This document shows positions 7,744 through 14,687 of a stretch of DNA of 64,000 bases, piece after piece. The notes below the pieces were generated by a model. The model was not told where the DNA came from. It was given only the letters and a program-made list of their open reading frames with translations, and did no database searches. The stretch spans positions 1 to 64,000 of the forward strand of contig CALXAH010000008.1 of the NCBI GenBank assembly GCA_944386225.1, written 5' to 3'. The position numbers and the translations under genes are program-made. Positions within the stretch are counted from its first letter, which is position 1. Each line of letters begins with the position of its first letter. This DNA comes from an uncultured Gemmiger sp. (GTDB taxonomy: Bacteria; Bacillota; Clostridia; Oscillospirales; Ruminococcaceae).

Positions 7744-10287
7744 ATGCGTTCAGATGCGCAGATTCTGGCCCTGCTGGACCGTGACCCGGAAGAGGGCATG
7801 GCCCGGCTGCTGGAACAATACGCCGGTCTGGTGTGGACAGTGTCTGCCCGGACCTTGCAGAATACCGAGGATATACGGGAATGCGTCAACGACGTGTTTG
7901 TCGAGTTTTACCGCCGCCGGGAGGAGTTCGACCCGGAAAAGGGCAGCCTGAAAACCTTTCTGGCGCTGATTGCCCGCCGCCGCTCCATTGATGCCTGGCG
8001 TGCCGCGCACCGCCGTCCGGCCACCGCTGTGGAGGAAGAAATCCCCGAAGCGACAAATCCGCTGTCTTTGGAAGACCGGGCGGCGCTGAATCAGCTGATC
8101 GACAGTTTGCCGGAGCTGGACGGACGGATTCTGCGGATGAAATACTACGGCGGAATGAGTGCCCGCGAGATTGCCGCCGCGCTGGATCTGCCCTATGAAA
8201 CGGTCAAAAAACGGCACCAGCGCAGCTTGAAAAAACTGCGTTCGCTGTGGGTGGCGGGCCTTGTGCTGGCGCTGCTGGCCCTGCTGGCTGCCTGTGCCTA
8301 TGTGGTTCTGCGGTATTTCGGGCTGGTTCCCGGTTACGGCGTCAATACCGATCCCACCCAGGGCACCTACCTGCTGGCGAAACCGGTATCGGCGCAGGAC
8401 GGCGCCTACGAGATCCAGATACAGGATGCCCTGTGGCAGAACGGCATGCTGACCATCGACATGGCGCTTTACGGCGCCCAGCCGCCGGCCACCGCGGTGT
8501 CGCCCCAGCTGGATGGGGTAGAGCTCCTCTCCTGGACGATGGCGGATTCCGGCGGCACCACTTCGCCCGGCCCCTACAACTACCGGCTGATGGCCGCCAC
8601 CGAACCGGTGGGCCGCACCGACAGCCTGGCGGTGACCCTGACCCTGTGGGATACCCCCGTCAGCCTGCAGCTGAACGCCGCGCAGGAAATCACCGACCTG
8701 TCCAGCGCGGGGGCTTATCTCCTCACCGAAGAAGACGGCGGCCTGCTGGCAATGCCCCGCCTGGAAAACGGGGAACTCATCGTCACAATCTATCCGCTGC
8801 ATGAGGGGGCGTATCGCACCCAGTACTCCTGCAACGAGGGGATCTGGGGCGGCTTCGGCGGGCCGTCACAGCCCATCACCGTGACCGCGCCGGATGGCAG
8901 CGTCCTCACCGGAGAGCCGGAGTTTTATGTTCCCTTTGACGAGCGGGCCGGCCTGGATTGGTACTTCGGTCCCGCCGAACCGGGGGAGTATACCCTGAAC
9001 GTTCCGTTTGTGTACCAGGATTTCGCCGGGGAATTTGTCAAAGCCGCCACGATGCCCGTCCGGGCGGGGGCAGGTACGGAACTGGCGCTGCCGGGCGGTA
9101 CCCTTACACTGGAAAATCTGCGCCCCGCCGCGGAAGATCTGCCCGTGCAGTTCCGGGAAGAAAGCCGGTATCCCGGTTACAGCTGGTGGGTGGTGGATGC
9201 CGTCTGGAATGGCGACGACCCGGAGAGGGTTCTGGCAGCTCTGAGTAATCTCATGCCGCCCGCACCGGGCATGATGGGGGTGTATGAAGACCCGGTGGCC
9301 CAGCCCCTCTACACCTCACACACCGAGGCGGACGGGAACAGCTGGCAGCAGCTGACCGGCTATTGCATCGGCATTCCGGCGGGAACCGAGCAGCTGGAAC
9401 TTGTCCCGGTCACCCGGAGCGGTTCTTTGTGCTACCGGTGGGAGCATCCCTTTACCCTCTCCTTTACGGTGGAACCGGAAACACCAGCCGCGGAATACAC
9501 CGTTACCCGGGAAGAATGCACCCTGACGGCGGTTCCCCGCCGGATAAACGGGGCGGTCACCGTGTCGGTGTATCCGAAGGAAGGGCCCGGCCAGCTGACC
9601 ATTTCTCCCCAGATTGCCCACAGTCCGCTGCCCGGGGCCACCGATGAGCCGGTGACCCTGCTGGCTGCCGACGGCACAGCCTATACCGGAACCTATACCC
9701 CCGGCCGGGATGGCAGCTACAGCGACTGGAAATTCGGCAATCTTCCTGCCGGAGAATACACCCTCTGCCTGCCGGGTCTGTATCTGACCGGGCCCGATGC
9801 ACCGGTGGCGGTTCCGCTGCCGCAGCAGGAAGGGGAGAGCCTGCCGGTGGGCGAGACGATCCTGCCCGGCGGCAGACTTCAGATCGGCACTGTCCGGTGC
9901 CTGGGCCGTGCAGAGAACTTCCCGGTATTGGCCACAACGGAGGATGGGGAGATCCTGTACCAGGATACGGCAATGGCCATCGGCATGCCGGACGGCAGCG
10001 TTGTCTCCCTGAACGAGCTGCCTTTGGAAGCGGAACTGGATCTGACCCTGCAAGCAACCGGGAAAGACTATACCCTGCTGTCCGCAGGGGTGAAATTCGG
10101 CGCTACAGCCGAGGGCTCCGAGGGCACCGCCTGCGAAAAGCGGTATACCCTGGCAGAAGACGGCTCCGCACAGCTGTCCGGTTTGCTGCTGCGGTATAAG
10201 CCCGGCCTGCACGCCGCCAACCTGACCTTTACCCAGCCGCTCTATCGCTGGGACTGCGATTTTACCATTCCGGTCACCATCCCGTAG
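7744..10287 (+). CDS. ECF-type sigma factor fused to a membrane helix and a large extracellular domain
   Basis: 847 aa. Residues about 15-85 match sigma region 2 (ending LIARRRSIDAWRAAHRR). Residues about 115-165 match region 4 with its helix-turn-helix (MSAREIAAALDLPYETVKKR). One hydrophobic helix follows at residues 168-191 with basic residues on the inner side, then about 655 residues expected outside. The outer part holds two related beta-rich units (about 338-460 and 598-720) that share APDG/AADG, AEPGEYTL/LPAGEYTL and LPGGTL/LPGGRL. The frame is continuous, with no stop or frameshift signal. A tethered sigma factor that needs release, or one held inactive by its tail, is a plausible reading. 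No separate anti-sigma gene is adjacent. Confidence 0.85.
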   Translation: MRSDAQILALLDRDPEEGMARLLEQYAGLVWTVSARTLQNTEDIRECVNDVFVEFYRRREEFDPEKGSLKTFLALIARRRSIDAWRAAHRRPATAVEEEIPEATNPLSLEDRAALNQLIDSLPELDGRILRMKYYGGMSAREIAAALDLPYETVKKRHQRSLKKLRSLWVAGLVLALLALLAACAYVVLRYFGLVPGYGVNTDPTQGTYLLAKPVSAQDGAYEIQIQDALWQNGMLTIDMALYGAQPPATAVSPQLDGVELLSWTMADSGGTTSPGPYNYRLMAATEPVGRTDSLAVTLTLWDTPVSLQLNAAQEITDLSSAGAYLLTEEDGGLLAMPRLENGELIVTIYPLHEGAYRTQYSCNEGIWGGFGGPSQPITVTAPDGSVLTGEPEFYVPFDERAGLDWYFGPAEPGEYTLNVPFVYQDFAGEFVKAATMPVRAGAGTELALPGGTLTLENLRPAAEDLPVQFREESRYPGYSWWVVDAVWNGDDPERVLAALSNLMPPAPGMMGVYEDPVAQPLYTSHTEADGNSWQQLTGYCIGIPAGTEQLELVPVTRSGSLCYRWEHPFTLSFTVEPETPAAEYTVTREECTLTAVPRRINGAVTVSVYPKEGPGQLTISPQIAHSPLPGATDEPVTLLAADGTAYTGTYTPGRDGSYSDWKFGNLPAGEYTLCLPGLYLTGPDAPVAVPLPQQEGESLPVGETILPGGRLQIGTVRCLGRAENFPVLATTEDGEILYQDTAMAIGMPDGSVVSLNELPLEAELDLTLQATGKDYTLLSAGVKFGATAEGSEGTACEKRYTLAEDGSAQLSGLLLRYKPGLHAANLTFTQPLYRWDCDFTIPVTIP

Positions 10288-10344
10288 AGCCTATGCCCCA
10301 TTCAAGCTGACGCCGCTGCGGCTGTTTTGTGCATTTCAGGAAAA

Positions 10345-10385
10345 GCGTCCGGGCCCGGAAAACTCCGGGCCCGGACGCAGTTTTT
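10345..10385. terminator. Intrinsic terminator between convergent genes
   Basis: A perfect 15-bp GC-rich stem (10345-10359 with 10364-10378), loop AAAC, is followed by AGTTTTTAT on the plus strand. On the minus strand it is followed by CTTTTCC, so it may also end the QueD-like transcript. Confidence 0.88.
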
Positions 10386-10409
10386 ATAGTATGTGTTTCC
10401 GGAACAGAA

Positions 10410-10976
10410 TTATCCCTTTTTGTAGCCGCACTTGGGGCAGACACCGTTTTCGTTCAGGGCGATACCGCACAGAGGGCAGCGGTCGATTGCATTGTGCGTC
10501 TCAAACTCGGCGGACGCGGCATTTACACCGCTGGTGAAGGTGATCTTGGCAATGTTCAGCTTGTCTTTCAGCAGATCGTATACGATCTTGATCATCCCCT
10601 CCACCGTCAGGGGCTCCTTGGTCACCACCAGGCGGCACTCCGGGTAAGCAGTGGCAAGTTCCGTCTGAAAGGCCGGGCCCTTCATCTGGTTCTGCGGGGC
10701 GCCGTTGCGGATGCCCTGCTCCTCGTAGACCTTCAGAATCGCGGGCAAAAGGGGATCGTCTTCGCGCAGGATCAGCGCGTGGTCAAAGTTTTTCAGAAGA
10801 GACCAGGCGGTTTTCAGGATTTCATTGCAGGGGAACACCATATTGACGCCGGGTTCGATGGTATCCTCTACTTCGATGGTCAACACGCCGGTGTGTCCGT
10901 GGAGATACTGGGCTTCGCCCTTGAATCCATAAAAACGATGGGCGTACTGCAGATCCAATGTGGTGATGCTTCTCAT
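10410..10976 (-). CDS. 6-pyruvoyl-tetrahydropterin synthase/QueD-family protein with C-terminal zinc ribbon
   Basis: 188 aa. Zinc-ligand histidines of the QueD fold are present (AHRF and LHGHTG), and the middle matches the T-fold of this family. Two features differ from typical QueD. The cysteine usually found just before the HxH motif is not seen, and a C-terminal ribbon CPLCG...CPKCG is added. Reaction and substrate are therefore uncertain; no other queuosine genes are nearby. A GAGGAGG site precedes the ATG. It is a single-gene unit with a shared terminator downstream. Confidence 0.75.
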   Translation of the reverse strand: MRSITTLDLQYAHRFYGFKGEAQYLHGHTGVLTIEVEDTIEPGVNMVFPCNEILKTAWSLLKNFDHALILREDDPLLPAILKVYEEQGIRNGAPQNQMKGPAFQTELATAYPECRLVVTKEPLTVEGMIKIVYDLLKDKLNIAKITFTSGVNAASAEFETHNAIDRCPLCGIALNENGVCPKCGYKKG

Positions 10977-11071
10977 AAAAATACCTCCTCGTATAATAAG
11001 ATTTGCAGACAGTTTTAAGTGCGTCTGCTTAGTTCACTTATGAATATCAGCAGGCTTTGGAATGCCCATGA

Positions 11072-12025
11072 TACAATAACTACGCCTCGGGACGCTACCC
11101 GCTGGAGGGCAAGGCCCATCCGAACCGGATCGTCTTCGGCAGCGAAACCTTCCCGCAGGATATCTGTAAGAACTGGAAGATGGTGGAGAAATACCCCTAT
11201 CTGATCGGAGATTTCATGTGGGCCGCCTGGGACTACCTGGGCGAAGCTGGCATCGGCGCCTGGAGCTACAGCGGCGGAATGCCCTTCAACCGGCCGTACC
11301 CCTGGCTGCTGTCGGGGGCCGGCGTGGTAGATATCCTCGGCGTGCCGGACGTTTCCTGCCGTTATGCGGCGGTGGTCTGGGGCCTTTGCCGTAAACCGGT
11401 GATCGGGGTGCGGCCGGTCAACCATCCGGGCGTACGCCCCTCCAAGTCGGTCTGGCGCGCCACCAATGCGGTGGAAAGCTGGTCCTGGCAGGGCTGCGAG
11501 GGAAACAAGGCGCAGATCGAGGTGTACGCAAGGGCGCACAGCATCCAGCTGCTGCTGAATGGCAAAAGCCTGGGAAAAAAGCGGCTGAAAGACTACAAGG
11601 CTATGTTCAATACCCGGTACCAGCCGGGTACCCTGACCGCCATCGCCTACGACGAAAGGGGAGAGGAGCTCTCCCGTTCGGAACTGCGTTCCGCCACCGG
11701 TCCGGTGTGCATCACCGTAAAGCCGGAAAAACAGAGCGTCCGCCCGGGTGAGATCGTTTATGTACCGGTATCGCTCACTGATGCAGACGGCGTGCTGGAA
11801 ACAAATGCGGACCGCGTCCTGACGGTTCAGGTGCGCGGCGGCGAGCTGCTGGCATTCGGCAGCGCCAACCCCTGCACCGAAGAGCGGTACGATACCGGCC
11901 GCTTCACCACCTACCAGGGGCGCGCCCTGGCCGTGGTAAGAGCGGGGAAGCGCGGCAATGTTTTGGTTTCGGTCTCTGACGGTAAGCAGAATGCGACGGA
12001 AGAGATACCCATTGCGGAGAAATAA
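11072..12025 (+). pseudogene. 3' remnant of a GH2 beta-galactosidase-type gene
   Basis: Similarity to the GH2 protein encoded at 59911-62268 begins abruptly at about 11075 (NNYASGRYPLE...) and continues to the stop. It covers the nucleophile region GSETF and the C-terminal Ig-like domains, for example WSWQGCEGNKAQIEVYAR. The homologous frame has a stop at 11069-11071 just upstream. About 465 N-terminal residues, including the acid/base NE motif, are missing. An internal ATG at 11180 could give 281 residues but not a working glycosidase. The next gene follows 20 bases downstream. Call: decayed paralogue of the intact GH2. Confidence 0.85.
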
Positions 12026-12045
12026 CGAAAGGGGCTCTGAGCAAA

Positions 12046-12867
12046 ATGGAAAAAACAAAGAATGGCGGCCGGGCAAAAAAGATTCTCAAGATTGTGGTGG
12101 CTGTGGTGCTGGTCCTGACGCTGGCCCAGCTTTTGGTTCTGGGAATCCTGGGCGGTATCGGCCCGTTCGGATTTATCCGGGAGAACAAGATCAAGAATCA
12201 TCCGGGCAATAAGCCGGAATACGATTTCTTGCAGCTGAAAGCCATGGAAAACAGCCCGCTTGCCGGTGGGAAAATTGCAGTATTGGGTTCTTCTGTGGCA
12301 CAGGGCGCAGCCTCTGAGGGCTACGCGGTGGGCGAGTATCTGGCGGCACGCTTCGATTGCGCCTTAACGAAGGAAGCAGTCGGCGGAACTACGCTTGTGG
12401 ATAACGGAAAGAGCAGTTATGTGCAGAGAATGTACAATTTGGACAAGTCTGAGCCGTTTGATTTGTTCGTCTGCCAGCTGTCCACCAACGACGCGACTAT
12501 GCGCAAACCCCTGGGCGAAATCTCGGACAGCAAGAATCTGGAGGACTTTGATACCTCCACCATTACCGGCGCGATGGAGTATATCATCTGCTACGCGCAG
12601 GAGACCTGGGGCTGTCCGGTGGTGTTCTTCACCGGCAGCCGCTACGACAGTGAAGCCTACGGCGCGATGGTGGACCGCCTGCTGGAATTGCAGGAAAAAT
12701 GGGGCATCTGGGTTCTGGACCTGTGGAGCAGCGACGAGTTCAACGCCATCTCCGCTGCGGAACGGGATCTGTACATGAACGACGGTATCCATCCCACAAA
12801 AGCCGGTTACCGTGACTGGTGGGGTCCGGAGCAGGAACGCCAGCTGCTGGAATACCTGGCGGGCTGA
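12046..12867 (+). CDS. Membrane-anchored SGNH/GDSL-type hydrolase
   Basis: 273 aa. The N-terminus is basic and followed by one membrane helix (about residues 14-36), so the enzyme is expected at the outer face. SGNH blocks are visible: block I LGSSVAQG with Ser83 as likely nucleophile, block II glycine in GGTT, block III asparagine in STND, and block V DGIHPT with Asp246 and His249. Members of this fold are esterases, often deacetylating sugars or polysaccharides. Its place behind a GH2 remnant suggests carbohydrate esterase activity, by inference. An AAGGGG site precedes the ATG. Confidence 0.85.
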   Translation: MEKTKNGGRAKKILKIVVAVVLVLTLAQLLVLGILGGIGPFGFIRENKIKNHPGNKPEYDFLQLKAMENSPLAGGKIAVLGSSVAQGAASEGYAVGEYLAARFDCALTKEAVGGTTLVDNGKSSYVQRMYNLDKSEPFDLFVCQLSTNDATMRKPLGEISDSKNLEDFDTSTITGAMEYIICYAQETWGCPVVFFTGSRYDSEAYGAMVDRLLELQEKWGIWVLDLWSSDEFNAISAAERDLYMNDGIHPTKAGYRDWWGPEQERQLLEYLAG

Positions 12868-12875
12868 TCAAAACA

Positions 12876-12913
12876 AAAACGGGACGTAACCCTTTAGGGA
12901 TGCGTCCCGTTTT
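12876..12913 (+). terminator. Intrinsic terminator
   Basis: The arms AAAACGGGACG (12876-12886) and CGTCCCGTTTT (12903-12913) form a stem with a U-rich 3' side just after the hydrolase stop. Confidence 0.85.
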
Positions 12914-13012
12914 GCCTGTTTTTCTCTGCTTGTGCCGAACCGTGCCGCTTCAACGGATTCCGCCCCATTCTGCCCCTGGCCTCATGCTAGGATGGGCGCG
13001 GAGGTGATACGG

Positions 13013-13099
13013 ATGCAGGCGTTGGCCGGATTGCTCATTACCGTGCTGTTCGTCTTTGCGGCGCTGCTTTCGGCGGCGGAAGAAAACGATCAGTCGTAG
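13013..13099 (+). CDS. Putative 28-residue membrane micropeptide
   Basis: ATG at 13013 follows a strong GGAGGTG ribosome site (13000-13006). The product starts MQALAGLLITVLFVFAALLS and ends with the short acidic tail AAEENDQS, so it would be a single hydrophobic helix. The stop at 13097-13099 overlaps the end of the convergent uracil-DNA glycosylase gene by 10 bp. No family is recognised. The ribosome site and helix argue for expression, but the size makes chance possible. Confidence 0.4.
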   Translation: MQALAGLLITVLFVFAALLSAAEENDQS

Positions 13100-13659
13100 G
13101 TGTGGTCGCACACCTGCTGGATCTTCTCCCGCAGGGCTACAAAGTCCGCAAAGGCGTCGGGCTTCTGTCGGGGATTGCGCAGCAGCGCGGCGGGATGCAG
13201 CGTGCCCATGAACCAGGTGCCGTTCTTCTCAAAGAACTGCCCATGCTCCTTGGTCACCGAGAAGTCCGGGCGGATCAGCCGCTGGGCGGCGATGCGGCCC
13301 AGGCACACGATGATGCGGGGCCGGATGATCCGGAATTGTTCCCGCAGCCAGGGCAGGCAGGCGTCCCATTCCTCGGGCAGCGGATCCCGGTTCTGGGGCG
13401 GGCGGCATTTTACGATGTTGGTGATAAAGATGTTCTTGTCCCGGTACAGATCCACCGCTTCCAGATACTGGTCCAGCAGCTTGCCGCTGCGGCCTACAAA
13501 CGGCAGGCCCTGTTCGTCCTCGTTCTGGCCGGGGCCTTCACCGATGAACATGACCTCGGCTTCCGGGTTGCCCATGCCGAACACCACGTGCTGGCGGGTG
13601 TCACACAGGCCGCACTTTTCGCAGGCGGTGCAGGCCTGACGCAGTTGTTCAAAATCCAT
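13090..13659 (-). CDS. Family-4 (Fe-S) uracil-DNA glycosylase
   Basis: 189 aa. It removes uracil from DNA. The N-terminal cysteines [10 protein letters not shown] and the later [13 protein letters not shown] with a downstream Cys provide the four [4Fe-4S] ligands. Motif 1 is [20 protein letters not shown] and the late motif is [11 protein letters not shown], both typical of family 4. The length matches the family. An AAGGAGGG site precedes the ATG. It is transcribed alone, against its neighbours. Confidence 0.93.
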   Translation of the reverse strand: MDFEQLRQACTACEKCGLCDTRQHVVFGMGNPEAEVMFIGEGPGQNEDEQGLPFVGRSGKLLDQYLEAVDLYRDKNIFITNIVKCRPPQNRDPLPEEWDACLPWLREQFRIIRPRIIVCLGRIAAQRLIRPDFSVTKEHGQFFEKNGTWFMGTLHPAALLRNPRQKPDAFADFVALREKIQQVCDHTYD

Positions 13660-13714
13660 AAAACTGCCCTCCTTGTGCTCTGAAGCGATTATACCACAGC
13701 CGGGGCATTTTGTC

Positions 13715-13742
13715 TTGAAGTTTTATCCGAATGTGCTACAAT
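13715..13742 (+). promoter_or_regulatory. SigA promoter of the PduL gene
   Basis: TTGAAG (13715-13720) and TACAAT (13737-13742) are 16 bp apart, with an extended TGC before the -10. The leader then carries a GGAGG site at 13790-13794. Confidence 0.75.
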
Positions 13743-13801
13743 AAGAATGTAAATGCGCCCAGGGCGGCCAGTCTGCCCGGCGACACAGGAGGAAGAGAAA
13801 A

Positions 13802-14365
13802 ATGAAATTTCTGGTAGAAACTTCGGCCCGTCACGTACATGTTACCCAGCAGACCCTGGAGACTCTGTTCGGCGCGGGTTATCAGCTCACCGTTAAGAAG
13901 GAACTGAGCCAGCCCGGCCAGTTCGCGTCCAACGAGCGCGTTACCGTTGTCGGCCCCAAGAAGGAGCTGGCCAACGTGTCCATCCTGGGGCCCTGCCGCA
14001 ACGCGGACCAGGTGGAGCTGTCTGCTACCGACGCCCGTTCTATCGGCATTGTGGCTCCCGTTCGTGAGTCCGGTGACACCGCCGGTTCCGGCGCCTGCAA
14101 GCTGGTTGGTCCCTGCGGCGAAGTGGAGCTGACCGAGGGCGTGATCGTGGCCAAGCGTCACATCCATGTGACCCCTGAAGACGCCGAGAAGCTGGGCGTT
14201 TCCGACAAGGAGATCGTGAAGGTTGCCTGCGGCAAGGAAGGCCGCAAGCTGATCTTTGACGACGTGGTCATCCGTGTGCGCAGCGACTTTGCCACTGCCA
14301 TGCACATCGATACCGACGAGTCCAACGCCTGCCTGGGCGCCACCGAGGGCGAGATCGTCCGCTAA
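13802..14365 (+). CDS. pduL: PduL-type phosphate acyltransferase
   Basis: 187 aa. PduL converts acyl-CoA and phosphate to acyl-phosphate and CoA; it is unrelated to Pta. Both conserved histidine motifs are present, RHVHV near the start and RHIHV in the second half, along with AMHIDTDE; these hold the zinc ions. The length fits the short cytosolic form, and no N-terminal microcompartment-targeting extension is visible. No microcompartment or acetate kinase gene is nearby, so it may act as the housekeeping phosphotransacetylase; this is inference. It has its own promoter and terminator. Confidence 0.92.
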   Translation: MKFLVETSARHVHVTQQTLETLFGAGYQLTVKKELSQPGQFASNERVTVVGPKKELANVSILGPCRNADQVELSATDARSIGIVAPVRESGDTAGSGACKLVGPCGEVELTEGVIVAKRHIHVTPEDAEKLGVSDKEIVKVACGKEGRKLIFDDVVIRVRSDFATAMHIDTDESNACLGATEGEIVR

Positions 14366-14386
14366 CTCTGATCCAAACGGCACTGC

Positions 14387-14426
14387 GGCCGGGCGGGCAG
14401 CCATTGCGCTGCCCGCCCGGCCTTTT
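14387..14426 (+). terminator. Intrinsic terminator of pduL
   Basis: A perfect 15-bp GC stem (14387-14401 with 14408-14422) with loop CATTGC is followed by TTTT. Confidence 0.9.
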
Positions 14427-14437
14427 GTCTGCCGGTC

Positions 14438-14466
14438 TTGCAATTTACAAAGTTTTGTTATATAAT
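14438..14466 (+). promoter_or_regulatory. Strong SigA promoter of the SRP RNA gene
   Basis: TTGCAA (14438-14443) and TATAAT (14461-14466) are separated by exactly 17 bp. The predicted start near 14474 matches the 5' end of the folded RNA. Confidence 0.85.
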
Positions 14467-14473
14467 ATACCGT

Positions 14474-14658
14474 GTTCGGACAGAGCCGGCATAGGTGCGC
14501 TGTTCGGCATACGGATGCGGGTCCTGTGCGACGGGGCTCCATGAACCATGTCAGGCGGGGAACCGAGCAGCATTAAGTGGCCCGCCCTGTGCGCCGCAGA
14601 TCGCCTGCATCCGTATGCCGAGCCACGCACCCGCATCCGCGGGCGCTGTCCGTTTTTT
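14474..14658 (+). ncRNA. ffs: Signal recognition particle RNA
   Basis: The conserved apical SRP domain is present at about 14516-14577, including CCATGAACCATGTCAGG and GAGCAGCATTAAGT. The arms GGTGCG...GGCATACGGATGC (14494-14518) and GCATCCGTATGCC...CGCACC (14606-14631) pair into a long helix. An outer stem CGGACAG/CTGTCCG (14477-14483 with 14646-14652) ends in TTTTTT and serves as terminator. At about 180 nt it is longer than the E. coli type and shorter than the Bacillus type. Its place before dnaX is the usual Firmicutes arrangement. Confidence 0.93.
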
Positions 14659-14687
14659 GTACGGCTTTGTGGGGGAGGTGTGCGCCT

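Noticed and set aside
14577-14687. Upstream extension of the dnaX frame
   Set aside because: It lies inside the SRP RNA; the family start YQALYRKWRP follows the GTG at 14688, which has a strong ribosome site.
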